Made by a program: the position numbers and the translations under genes. A model generated the notes under the pieces. It ran no database searches. It saw only the letters and a program-made list of their open reading frames with translations, and had not been told where the DNA came from. From Algimonas arctica (GTDB lineage Bacteria > Pseudomonadota > Alphaproteobacteria > Caulobacterales > Maricaulaceae): DNA of 64,000 nt. The stretch is taken from assembly GCF_014652695.1 (NCBI RefSeq), contig NZ_BMZH01000005.1, positions 1-64,000 of the forward strand, read 5' to 3'. This document shows positions 16,357 to 24,457 of this stretch, piece by piece. The first letter of the stretch is position 1. Each line of letters starts with the position of its first letter.

Positions 16357-18222
16357 CTACTGATAGGGGTTCTTGGGTGCGCATTGGCGGGCTCCATGCT
16401 GCCCCATAGGGCTTTGTCCCATCGCGTGCGGGAGCGGCGCCGGATAAGTGCCGTCCGCTGTCGGTAAATAGCGTTGCTCAGCCTGCGCCCAATCTTGCTG
16501 TGGTTCTGGATCATACTGATTATACTCAGTCTCTTCTGCCGAAGACGGAACATATTCTTGCGGATGATGCCCAACGGGCGCGGCATAATGCTGCGACTGG
16601 ACCCCTTCTGGGATTGGGTCATGATAGACTTGTGGCATTTGCGGCATTTGCGGCTGTCTACGATCGGCCTCATAAGCCCCCGGCATGGCCGCTGGCACAG
16701 CATAAAGGCGCGGATCAATAAAGACGCGGAATAGGGCCAACATGAACAGCGTAAAGCCCCACGCGGCCGACGCGCCAACAAAGGCCAGCATGCGCATATT
16801 GCGGCCCTTCACCGGATAACTTGCGGGGGCAATTACACGAACATTCTCAGAGGAGGATGCCGCTTGTTGCTGATTAATCAGCGCTTCTTGTTCCTTATTC
16901 AAATAAGTTTTCAACCGCGTGGTCAACGTCTCCCGTTCGCGCAGAATATCGCTGTAACCGGGTACGAGCGCCGTCATCCGACGGAGTTTCCCATCAACCG
17001 AATTAAGCTGTTGTTGCACAAGAATTTCGCTTTCGCGCAGACTATCTGCGGAGGCTTGCGCGGTATTTCGCGATCGCATTAAATCTTGGTAGACAGGGTT
17101 GGGACCAACGCGACGACCACCTGTCGCGCGACCATTATTGGATTGCTGCAAAGATTGTAATTCTTGAATTTCCAACTGCTTCTGACGCACGGGGTCAGAA
17201 CTCGGCAGATATTTTGCCAGCAATTGTTTTAGTTCCAACTCGGCTTGCGCAATACGGTTAGACGCCCGGTCATCGACATACAGGTTGATGACGTCAGGTG
17301 TCTGACGAAGCTGATCCTCGATACTCGCCAGTGACTGTTCCGCCGCGACAGTCTGGGCGCGAAGCGCGTTGAGGCTGGCCCGTAAATCTTCGGTCCGCTT
17401 GCTCGCACCTTTATGCTCAGAATCAAAATCAGAAATTTGGTTTCCCGCCAGAAAAGACGCCATACGCCGCTCATTGGCATTCAACTGAGCTTCCGTGTCT
17501 TTACGACGCTCCGTAATAATATCGCTCGCGCCATCGACAAAAATTGTCCGGCGATAAGACATATAGGCATCCATCAAGGCGTTTAACGTCGAAACCGCCA
17601 TTTGCGGGTCTTCATGCTTGAAGCTCATATCAATGATGGAGGATTTCGGACGCGCCGCGACATAAAAGCTGTCATTCATCTTCTTCCGAAGTTCCATATA
17701 GTCGAGCTGATAGGCGGTCGATCCTTCAGGATGACGCGCCATTTTCGCTGCGATGCGGGCGTCAAAGGCCGATAGCCCGCCCGGCCGTAAGGCGATTTCG
17801 CCAATCACGCGGTCAATCACTTCTGAATTCTTGATCAAAGCGACTTCATTGAGCGTAATCGTATCTGGCGTTTGCAACAGGCTCGATTGAGCTTGGGTGC
17901 CCGCGATCGGTTGATAGACATATTCATCACCGATCTGAACCATGATCGTGCCTTCGCCCGTATAGGTGCGCTTGAAGTCGGCGGTCAAAATCCAGGCCAC
18001 GAAGCAGCCGACGGCAAATAATGGAATCACCCATAAAAGCTGGCGCATAAGCGAGCCGAACATAGCCCCAAGCCGGATATTGGGTACACCATTAGCGTAG
18101 TCACCGACAGTCAGGTCTGCGGCTCTGGGTTGTGGGGCATAGCCATAGGCAGACGGCGCATAGGCCGTGGGTTGAGGCGTCGCCGCCCCTTTCCCATCCT
18201 TGCGACCTTTGCCTTTAAACAT
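16357..18222 (-). CDS. hfsA: Wzz/GumC-type polysaccharide co-polymerase, HfsA-like
   Basis: The product has 621 residues from ATG 18222, which has GGCAGG at good spacing; upstream GTG and ATG starts exist. A cytoplasmic N-terminus is followed by a first membrane helix (about 70-90), then the Wzz periplasmic region with DTITLNEVALIKNSEV, long coiled-coil stretches (about 240-420), and a second helix (about 480-505) preceded by VIAPASYPVKG. The C-terminus is a Pro/Gln/Tyr-rich hydrophilic tail of about 110 residues. It has no Walker motifs, so no tyrosine kinase domain. HfsA has the same plan and partners a separate HfsB, which is not in this window. It is transcribed divergently from the export porin gene. 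Confidence 0.85.
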   Translation of the reverse strand: MFKGKGRKDGKGAATPQPTAYAPSAYGYAPQPRAADLTVGDYANGVPNIRLGAMFGSLMRQLLWVIPLFAVGCFVAWILTADFKRTYTGEGTIMVQIGDEYVYQPIAGTQAQSSLLQTPDTITLNEVALIKNSEVIDRVIGEIALRPGGLSAFDARIAAKMARHPEGSTAYQLDYMELRKKMNDSFYVAARPKSSIIDMSFKHEDPQMAVSTLNALMDAYMSYRRTIFVDGASDIITERRKDTEAQLNANERRMASFLAGNQISDFDSEHKGASKRTEDLRASLNALRAQTVAAEQSLASIEDQLRQTPDVINLYVDDRASNRIAQAELELKQLLAKYLPSSDPVRQKQLEIQELQSLQQSNNGRATGGRRVGPNPVYQDLMRSRNTAQASADSLRESEILVQQQLNSVDGKLRRMTALVPGYSDILRERETLTTRLKTYLNKEQEALINQQQAASSSENVRVIAPASYPVKGRNMRMLAFVGASAAWGFTLFMLALFRVFIDPRLYAVPAAMPGAYEADRRQPQMPQMPQVYHDPIPEGVQSQHYAAPVGHHPQEYVPSSAEETEYNQYDPEPQQDWAQAEQRYLPTADGTYPAPLPHAMGQSPMGQHGARQCAPKNPYQ

Positions 18223-18290
18223 GAGCATCCTGCCAGCCTTCACCACACGCAGTCGATTCGATGCGTTGTATGGTTAATGACGTGGGAGAT

Positions 18291-18318
18291 TTAACAATTC
18301 CTTATCCATTCTTGTTAA
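18291..18318. promoter_or_regulatory. Inverted repeat TTAACAA-N14-TTGTTAA between hfsA and hfsD
   Basis: The 134-base gap between the divergent co-polymerase and porin genes contains a perfect seven-base inverted repeat, TTAACAA (18291-18297) and TTGTTAA (18312-18318). A further GGTTAATG lies at 18272. TTAA half-sites at set spacing are typical of CtrA, but the spacing here does not match TTAA-N7-TTAA, so it could bind another dimeric regulator. Function is inferred from symmetry and position only. Confidence 0.35.
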
Positions 18319-18356
18319 GAAACAGGGTCAGCAGAAAACGCTTCATCGGAACGGCT

Positions 18357-19229
18357 ATGGCCTCTCACACACCCCATAAGACAAAGGTATCGCTTTTGGC
18401 CCTGACGGCTTCGGCTGTGCTGGTGCTTGGTAACGCAACAGATGCGTCCGCGCAGTCACGCTATGGTGGCGCGCAAACCGTACCCACCAATAATGGGGCG
18501 ACGTCCGCAGGCCGTTATAACACGCATCCGAGCACGGCCGGAGTCCGGTATAGACAGAACGATGCCATGCAACCGTCTTTCCCGGCAGGTGTCTTTCAGC
18601 AGTGGATCGATTGGGAACCGCAATATCAACTCGTCCCCGGTGATCAGCTCGAAATTGTCGTGAGTTCAGCCCCTGAACTATCCCGCACCCTTACCGTCGG
18701 TCCGGACGGGCGCATTGTCATGCCGATGAGCCAACCCGTCATGGCGGCTGGCAAGACGTTTACGCAAATTCAGGCGTTAGTGAGCGCCGAACTCGGTCAA
18801 CAACTTCGCGACCCACGAGTCTCTGTGACTCCCCGCGCCTACGCGCCAGAACAAATTTATGTGGGGGGTCAAGTTGGCCAGCCGGGGACTTACACGATCA
18901 ACAACCGGATTGGTGCGCTCGAAGCGATTTTAATGGCGGGAGGAACCAATTCATCCGCGAAAGCTCGCGAAGTGGCGATCCTGCGTCGCGCGCCCAATGG
19001 CGGCATGATGATGCGGAGCGTCAACATACGCGGCGGTCTAAAAAATATTGCCGATTATAACGACACAATTCAGTTGCGCCGTGGGGATATCGTATTTGTG
19101 CCCGCCACAACCCTCGCCGAGGTCGGTCAATTCGTCCAAAACGTTCGCACGGCCATGCCGGTTGACTTTAATCTGAGCTATCAGTTCGGCGCCAATGGCG
19201 GAAACGGAACGACCATCATCACGCCATAG
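18357..19229 (+). CDS. hfsD: Outer-membrane polysaccharide export protein, Wza/HfsD-like
   Basis: The product has 290 residues from ATG 18357, chosen because the signal peptide KVSLLALTASAVLVLGNA...ASAQS then begins properly. The polysaccharide export domain opens YQLVPGDQLEIVVSSAPELS with TVGPDGRIVMPM. One SLBB repeat follows (IYVGGQVGQPGTYTINNR), and the C-terminus contains LRRGDIVFVP. There is no lipobox cysteine, which is unusual for Wza but common in alphaproteobacterial homologues. It would form the outer-membrane channel working with the HfsA-like co-polymerase encoded divergently. No terminator is visible after the stop. Confidence 0.88.
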   Translation: MASHTPHKTKVSLLALTASAVLVLGNATDASAQSRYGGAQTVPTNNGATSAGRYNTHPSTAGVRYRQNDAMQPSFPAGVFQQWIDWEPQYQLVPGDQLEIVVSSAPELSRTLTVGPDGRIVMPMSQPVMAAGKTFTQIQALVSAELGQQLRDPRVSVTPRAYAPEQIYVGGQVGQPGTYTINNRIGALEAILMAGGTNSSAKAREVAILRRAPNGGMMMRSVNIRGGLKNIADYNDTIQLRRGDIVFVPATTLAEVGQFVQNVRTAMPVDFNLSYQFGANGGNGTTIITP

Positions 19230-19362
19230 CGTTCGTTGAACTGAACATATCTCAGTCGAGATTAAACTCGATCAGTCACCAACAGCCCGCCATCGCTGGC
19301 AGACATCGTCTCATGCATCACGCGAATGCGCAGCGCCCCTAAAGCATAAGGGCAAGAGCCGA

Positions 19363-19653
19363 TTAGGCCGCTAGGTTATCGCGATTTTCAGAGAGCCAAC
19401 CGCGGGCCGCTTTTTGCGCCAAGGTCAGATCTTCCGACGTCATTTCGAATTTAATTTCGTCGCAATACGCTTTTGCTGGCGCCGAACCCATCATTGCCGC
19501 GAGGCTGAACCATTTGTGGGCTTCCACATAGTCTGGTCCGCGATCTTCGACGTCAGTCGAGTAGATCAAACCGAGCTTAAACAAATCATCCTTGGTCGCT
19601 GCGTCAATCACGGCGTCCGTCGCTTCGTTCACTTCCATAATCGTATAGGCCAT
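19363..19653 (-). CDS. Small Sel1-repeat-like protein
   Basis: The product has 96 residues from ATG 19653, which has GGAGGG four bases upstream. It contains one tetratricopeptide/Sel1-like pair of helices: DLFKLGLIYSTDVE then YVEAHKWFSLAAMMGSAPAK. It has no signal peptide, so it is probably cytoplasmic. Short Sel1-type proteins of this kind are common in Hyphomonadaceae-like genomes, with unknown partners. The following 287-base gap to the nitroreductase (19654-19940) is AT-rich and holds nothing I can recognise. Confidence 0.7.
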   Translation of the reverse strand: MAYTIMEVNEATDAVIDAATKDDLFKLGLIYSTDVEDRGPDYVEAHKWFSLAAMMGSAPAKAYCDEIKFEMTSEDLTLAQKAARGWLSENRDNLAA

Positions 19654-19940
19654 TTTGCCCTCCAGATTTCCATTCACCAATCATTTGGATCGGATCAGTG
19701 GGGCGTCTGTGTTGTCCAGACGTCCCCGATGAAGGAACATTTGCCGAGCGAGGCTAACAAGCGGTAAACAACAATAGCGTTAATACGCCTTTATGCTTGT
19801 TAATTAGGGCTTATATTAGCTTACAGCGTGTTAAAACGTGGTGTAAATGAACTATACATAGACGTATACTTATAGAAACACTTGTCCATCTCAAGTATGC
19901 TAGTTCATCTTTCGGTGACGAAAAACTTTGTTTTTTTTGA

Positions 19941-20630
19941 TTATGAGTAGAATTTTGCCACATCTGACAGCTCTGCGCGGTCAGAATAAAGCGAATTGAC
20001 CGGCGCATCGGGGTTTGCATACCCCATCGCCAGACCGACCATGACTTGCTGCCCTTCGGCAATATCAAGCGTTTCATGACAGACGGACGGCCAATTTCGC
20101 CACCAGCCCTGCGGCGCGGTATGCAGCCCATGTTCGCGCGCCAGCAGCATCATTGACTGTAAGAGAATGCCGATATCCATGTGCTGGGGCATTTCTAACC
20201 GTGCGTCCCCGGTAATGATCATCCCAATAGGCGCACCAAAGAAACGGGCGTTTTCGGCAAACCAACGCAAACGGCCGATTTTATCCTCACGCGGGATTCC
20301 GAGGCGCGCATACATGTCCTCACCCAATTTATAACGCCATGTCCGGTGCGGTTCCCACAGCGGCGAGGGATAGGCGCGAAACGTCGGCTCTTCTTGATCG
20401 CCGCGTAATGTGCGTTCCATCGCCACCGCGTTAAACCGGGCGAGCGTATCGCCTTGCATAACGTGGATGTTCCAAGGCTGAAGGTTCCCGCCGGATGGGC
20501 TCCGCAGGGCTGTCGTTAAAATCGTCGTCAAGGTCGCTTCAGGCACAGGCGTATCGAGGAAATCGCGCACCGTAAGACGCGACAAAATGGCGTCAGACAC
20601 TTTAGGGGTCGGATCGGTCGTGAAACTCAT
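19941..20630 (-). CDS. Nitroreductase-family FMN oxidoreductase
   Basis: The 229-residue product opens AILSRLTVRDFLDTPV and continues with ALRSPSGGNLQPWNIHV, the FMN phosphate-binding region of nitroreductases. The C-terminal part has MDIGILLQSMMLLAREHGL and VMVGLAMGYANPDAPVN. The usual NAD(P)H-dependent two-electron reduction of nitro or quinone compounds is expected; the natural substrate is unknown. Its ATG overlaps the stop of the 58-residue membrane protein by four bases, so it ends the gat operon. Confidence 0.9.
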   Translation of the reverse strand: MSFTTDPTPKVSDAILSRLTVRDFLDTPVPEATLTTILTTALRSPSGGNLQPWNIHVMQGDTLARFNAVAMERTLRGDQEEPTFRAYPSPLWEPHRTWRYKLGEDMYARLGIPREDKIGRLRWFAENARFFGAPIGMIITGDARLEMPQHMDIGILLQSMMLLAREHGLHTAPQGWWRNWPSVCHETLDIAEGQQVMVGLAMGYANPDAPVNSLYSDRAELSDVAKFYS

Positions 20631-20803
20631 TTGCGGAAGCGCTCCTGAATGAAAACAATGAATAGATAGTCGGCTAAGCCGAGCGCTATCCCTGCCCCAA
20701 GCGCTTGCCAGAGCGGAAACCCTTTCGAATTCATCACAAATGCGAGCCCGCTGCCGATGATGAGCGCACCAAATGCGGGACCTTCACGGAAAGGGAGTTT
20801 CAT
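20627..20803 (-). CDS. 58-residue two-helix membrane protein
   Basis: From ATG 20803 the product reads [20 protein letters not shown] onward, with two hydrophobic helices (about 10-26 and 33-52) and a basic end IQERFRK. Both ends are coupled by four-base overlaps (ATGA) to the 74-residue membrane protein upstream and the nitroreductase downstream, which supports it as a real gene despite its size. I do not recognise the family. Similar short proteins follow gatB in other alphaproteobacteria, as far as I recall, without a known role. Confidence 0.75.
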   Translation of the reverse strand: MKLPFREGPAFGALIIGSGLAFVMNSKGFPLWQALGAGIALGLADYLFIVFIQERFRK

Positions 20804-21024
20804 CCGATGTTATCAGAGTCAGTCGACGTCTTACGAGCCAGTAAGGCCGCCAAAACCATGTAGTCTGCGCCCGCCACAGCGATTGCGATCAATCCCGCGA
20901 CAAACGGGGTTAGATCGAAATAGAGTCTCAAAATATAGAAAGCGACGATCAACATCAAAATCGGGCCAACGAATTTGATGAGGGTTAGCTTTCGCTTTTC
21001 TTCTGCGGAATAGACGCGCTTCAC
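20800..21024 (-). CDS. 74-residue two-helix membrane protein
   Basis: The start is GTG 21024, overlapping the gatB stop (GTGA). The N-terminus [17 protein letters not shown] is basic and amphipathic. Two hydrophobic helices follow at about 20-38 and 43-63, and the tail is polar ([11 protein letters not shown]). It is coupled to gatB before and the 58-residue protein after. The two small proteins could form a complex. No function is assigned. Confidence 0.75.
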   Translation of the reverse strand: MKRVYSAEEKRKLTLIKFVGPILMLIVAFYILRLYFDLTPFVAGLIAIAVAGADYMVLAALLARKTSTDSDNIG

Positions 21025-22499
21025 AGACCCAGCTTACTCCGTAGCAGATCATTCACCGCTTTCGGATTGGCCTTGCCTTGGCTTTTCTTCATTACTTGGC
21101 CCACGAAGAATCCAAGCAATTTCGGGTTCTGCTTCGCTTTTTCGACCTGATCCGGGTTCGCGGCGATGACTTCGTCCACGAAACCTTCAATCGCGCCCAT
21201 ATCGGTCACTTGCTTGAGACCGTCACGTTCAATGATTGTGTCGGCCGTGCCTTCGCCCGCGAGCATTTTCCCGAACACATCCTTGGCAATTTTGCCGGAG
21301 ATCGTTTTGTCCGAAATCCGGTCAATCAAACCACCGAGTGCCTCTGCACTGATCGGACTATCCGCTAAACCCAGCTCAGCGTTGTTCAGCGCGCCGAACA
21401 GCTCGCCCATCATCCAGTTAGAGGCAATCTTGGCATCACGCCCAGCTGCCAGTGCTTCGAAATAATCGCCTGTCGCTTTGTCCGCTGTCAGCACGCCGGC
21501 ATCATAGGCGGGCACGCCATATTGCTCAACGAAACGCGCTTTGCGGGCTTCGGGAAGCTCTGGAAGATCAGCTTTTATTTTAGCAATGAACTCGTCGGTC
21601 AATTCCAACGGCAACAGGTCTGGATCAGGGAAATAACGGTAATCATGCGCGTCTTCTTTGGACCGCATCGTCCGTGTCTCCCCTTTGACATTGTCAAAGA
21701 GCCGCGTTTCCTGATCAATCTCGCCGCCGGCTTCAAGGATTTCGATGTGGCGGCGGGCTTCATAATGGATCGCTTGGCGAATAAAGCGCAGAGAGTTCAC
21801 ATTTTTAATCTCACAGCGCGTGCCAAGCTCTCCGCCCGGACGGCGCACAGACACGTTCACATCGGCGCGTAGATTGCCTTTTTCCATATCGCCGTCACAC
21901 GTGCCGAGCGCGCGCACGATCTGGCGCAGCGCATCGACATAGGCTGAGGCTTCGGCGGCCGAACGCATGTCCGGCTTGGACACAATTTCCATCAGGGCGA
22001 CGCCAGAGCGGTTCAAATCGACATAGGTTTCGTCCGGCGACAAATCATGCACAGACTTGCCCGCATCCTGCTCCAGATGCAGCCGCTCAATCCCAACAAT
22101 TACGGGCTCGCCGTCTTCCGGTGTAATCTCAATTTCGCCTTCGCCGACAACGGGGAATTCAAACTGGCTGATCTGATAGCCTTGCGGTAGATCGACGTAG
22201 AAATAATTTTTCCGGTCAAAGCGCGAGAATTTGTTGATCTGCGCATTCAGGCCCAAGCCCGTACGAACGGCCTGTTCGACACAGAACTCATTCACGACAG
22301 GCAACATGCCCGGCAGGCCTGCATCGACAAGCGCGACCTGCGTATTCGGCGCCGCGCCGAACTCTGTCGACGCACCAGAAAACAGCTTGGATTTCGACGC
22401 GATCTGCGCGTGAACTTCCAACCCAATGATCAATTCCCAATCACCCGTCTCACCAGATAACCAGTCTTTTTTGTCAGCAACTCTAGGGGCGATAAACAT
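21021..22499 (-). CDS. gatB: Aspartyl/glutamyl-tRNA amidotransferase subunit B
   Basis: The product has 492 residues, the usual length. Motifs are [32 protein letters not shown], and [18 protein letters not shown], which form the kinase-like amidation site. The C-terminal YqeY-like domain ends [17 protein letters not shown]. GatB activates the misacylated Glu-tRNA(Gln) or Asp-tRNA(Asn) and transfers ammonia made by GatA. GGAG precedes ATG 22499. It follows gatA by three bases and is coupled to a small membrane-protein gene downstream. Confidence 0.97.
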   Translation of the reverse strand: MFIAPRVADKKDWLSGETGDWELIIGLEVHAQIASKSKLFSGASTEFGAAPNTQVALVDAGLPGMLPVVNEFCVEQAVRTGLGLNAQINKFSRFDRKNYFYVDLPQGYQISQFEFPVVGEGEIEITPEDGEPVIVGIERLHLEQDAGKSVHDLSPDETYVDLNRSGVALMEIVSKPDMRSAAEASAYVDALRQIVRALGTCDGDMEKGNLRADVNVSVRRPGGELGTRCEIKNVNSLRFIRQAIHYEARRHIEILEAGGEIDQETRLFDNVKGETRTMRSKEDAHDYRYFPDPDLLPLELTDEFIAKIKADLPELPEARKARFVEQYGVPAYDAGVLTADKATGDYFEALAAGRDAKIASNWMMGELFGALNNAELGLADSPISAEALGGLIDRISDKTISGKIAKDVFGKMLAGEGTADTIIERDGLKQVTDMGAIEGFVDEVIAANPDQVEKAKQNPKLLGFFVGQVMKKSQGKANPKAVNDLLRSKLGL

Positions 22500-22502
22500 G
22501 GT

Positions 22503-23969
22503 CTAGCTCCACCACTTTGAAGGTTTCGCTGTAAAGCCAGCCGCTTTTTCAAGGGCGCCAGCCGCTGTAAACACGGTGCTTTCGTCCAGCGCTTTGCCAA
22601 TAATCTGCAAGCCCAATGGCAAGCCGGACCCGTCCAGCGCCGCCGGTACAGAGATTCCCGGCAGTCCTGCCAAGTTCGCAGTCACCGTGAACACATCGTT
22701 CAAATACATCTGCACGGGATCATTGATCTTGCGGCCCACGGCGAACGCGGCGCTTGGCGCGGTTGGCGTCAGCAGCACGTCGCATGTCTCCCACGCATTG
22801 CGGAAGTCGTCAGCGATCTTAGTGCGGACTTTTTGCGCGCGCAGATAATAGGCGTCGTAATAACCAGCGGATAGCACATAGGTGCCAATCATGATGCGGC
22901 GGCGGACTTCGTCGCCGAAGCCTTCAGTGCGGGTGCGCTCATAAGTGTCGGCGAGGTTTTCACCGTCCACACGCAGACCGTAACGCATACCGTCATAGCG
23001 GGCTAAGTTTGATGAGGCTTCGGCTGGTGCGACGACGTAATAGACGGGCAGCGCATATTTGGTGTGCGGGAGAGATACATCAACAATTTCCGCACCGGCG
23101 TCGCGCATCCATTCAATGCCTTCGGCCCAGAGGTCTTCGATCTCTTTGGGCATACCGTCGATCGTATATTCTTTGGGGACGCCAACACGCAGTCCTTTGA
23201 CCGATTGACCACAAGCCGCGCGCCAGTCCGGCACGGTTTCGTTCAATGACGTGCTGTCTTTCGCGTCATAACCCGCCATGGACTGCAAGAGGATCGCGGC
23301 GTCTTCAACCGTCTTGGCAATTGGCCCGGCCTGATCCAGAGAACTGGCAAAGGCGACAATGCCGTAGCGTGAACATCGACCGTAAGTTGGCTTAATGCCG
23401 ACAGTGCCGGTAAAACTTGCTGGCTGGCGGATAGAGCCGCCCGTATCCGTCGCCGTTGCGCCGAGGCAGAGGTCTGCCGCGACGGCGGAGGCTGAGCCAC
23501 CCGACGAGCCGCCAGGAACAAGATCTTCCCCATTGCGCCATGGATTAATCACAGGACCAAAACAGGAGGTCTCATTGGCCGAGCCCATCGCGAACTGATC
23601 GAGATTAAGCTTGCCCAGCATCACCATGCCGTCAGCTTTCATATTCGCCGACACAGTGGATTCGTAAGGCGGGGTAAAGTCACCGAGAATTTTGGACGCG
23701 GCCGTCGTTTTGACGCCTTCGGTGCAGAACAAGTCTTTCATACCGAGCGGCGCGCCTTCGAGACGGCCCACATCGCCGGATTTGCGGCGCATGTCAGACG
23801 CTGCCGCCTGCGCACGGGCCAAATCAAAAGTCGGTGTGATAAAGGCGTTCAGCCCCGTCGCCGCTTCGCACGCCGTGATATGCGCTTCGGTCAAATCAAC
23901 CGATGAAAACTCGCCTTTGGCCATGCCGTCCAGCGCACCCGCGAGGGTCATTTTTGTGAGGTCAGTCAT
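22503..23969 (-). CDS. gatA: Aspartyl/glutamyl-tRNA amidotransferase subunit A
   Basis: The 488-residue product is an amidase-signature enzyme: catalytic Lys in LGMKDLFCT, the two serines in [15 protein letters not shown] and [14 protein letters not shown], and the usual [23 protein letters not shown] segment that follows. It releases ammonia from glutamine for GatB. GGAG precedes ATG 23969. The order gatC-gatA-gatB with gaps of three bases is the common operon. Length matches the family. Confidence 0.97.
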   Translation of the reverse strand: MTDLTKMTLAGALDGMAKGEFSSVDLTEAHITACEAATGLNAFITPTFDLARAQAAASDMRRKSGDVGRLEGAPLGMKDLFCTEGVKTTAASKILGDFTPPYESTVSANMKADGMVMLGKLNLDQFAMGSANETSCFGPVINPWRNGEDLVPGGSSGGSASAVAADLCLGATATDTGGSIRQPASFTGTVGIKPTYGRCSRYGIVAFASSLDQAGPIAKTVEDAAILLQSMAGYDAKDSTSLNETVPDWRAACGQSVKGLRVGVPKEYTIDGMPKEIEDLWAEGIEWMRDAGAEIVDVSLPHTKYALPVYYVVAPAEASSNLARYDGMRYGLRVDGENLADTYERTRTEGFGDEVRRRIMIGTYVLSAGYYDAYYLRAQKVRTKIADDFRNAWETCDVLLTPTAPSAAFAVGRKINDPVQMYLNDVFTVTANLAGLPGISVPAALDGSGLPLGLQIIGKALDESTVFTAAGALEKAAGFTAKPSKWWS

Positions 23970-23972
23970 GGT

Positions 23973-24275
23973 CTACTCCACCGACCGGGGCACAACGAAG
24001 AAGCCGTCGTCGGACTTGGGCGCATTGGCGAGGATCAGGTCGCGAATACCGCCCGTGGTCACAACGTCAGCGCGCATGGGCGCTTTCATGGCGACGGCAG
24101 ATGTCATCGGCTCAACGCCTTCGACATCAACTTCAGCCAACTGTTCGATCCACGCGAGAATACCGTTCAAATCAGCGGCAATTGCGCCGCATTGCGAGTC
24201 CTCGACATGGAGGCGCGCCAAACGGGCAATTTTCTTAACGTCAGTGCTACTCACACCATGTTGGGGCTCAGCCAC
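23973..24275 (-). CDS. gatC: Aspartyl/glutamyl-tRNA amidotransferase subunit C
   Basis: The product has 100 residues with the GatC pattern: STDVKKIARLARLHVEDSQ at the start, LNGILAWIEQLAEVDVEGVE in the middle and DAP-like ANAPKSDDGFFVVPRSVE at the end. The start is GTG 24275 with GGAGACC upstream. It clamps GatA to GatB. As the first gene of the operon it is preceded by a 182-base gap (24276-24457) that should hold the promoter, though I see no certain -35/-10 pair there. Confidence 0.95.
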   Translation of the reverse strand: MAEPQHGVSSTDVKKIARLARLHVEDSQCGAIAADLNGILAWIEQLAEVDVEGVEPMTSAVAMKAPMRADVVTTGGIRDLILANAPKSDDGFFVVPRSVE

Positions 24276-24457
24276 AAGGGTCTCCGAAAACTAAGGAATT
24301 CGTAGCCCGTTACCAATGGGGCGGATAGGCTGCAAGCGCTACGGTGTAGCGTCCTGCTATTGATCCGGGTGACTATGACCACAATTTTGAGGATACTCTG
24401 GTTACGGGAAAGATCAGCGACCGGATTTTGGGTCAATCAGCGCCCGATGACACCCGC

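Noticed and set aside
23692-24294. A 200-codon plus-strand frame over the start of gatA and gatC
   Set aside because: The gat genes on the other strand are certain, and the frame has shadow composition.
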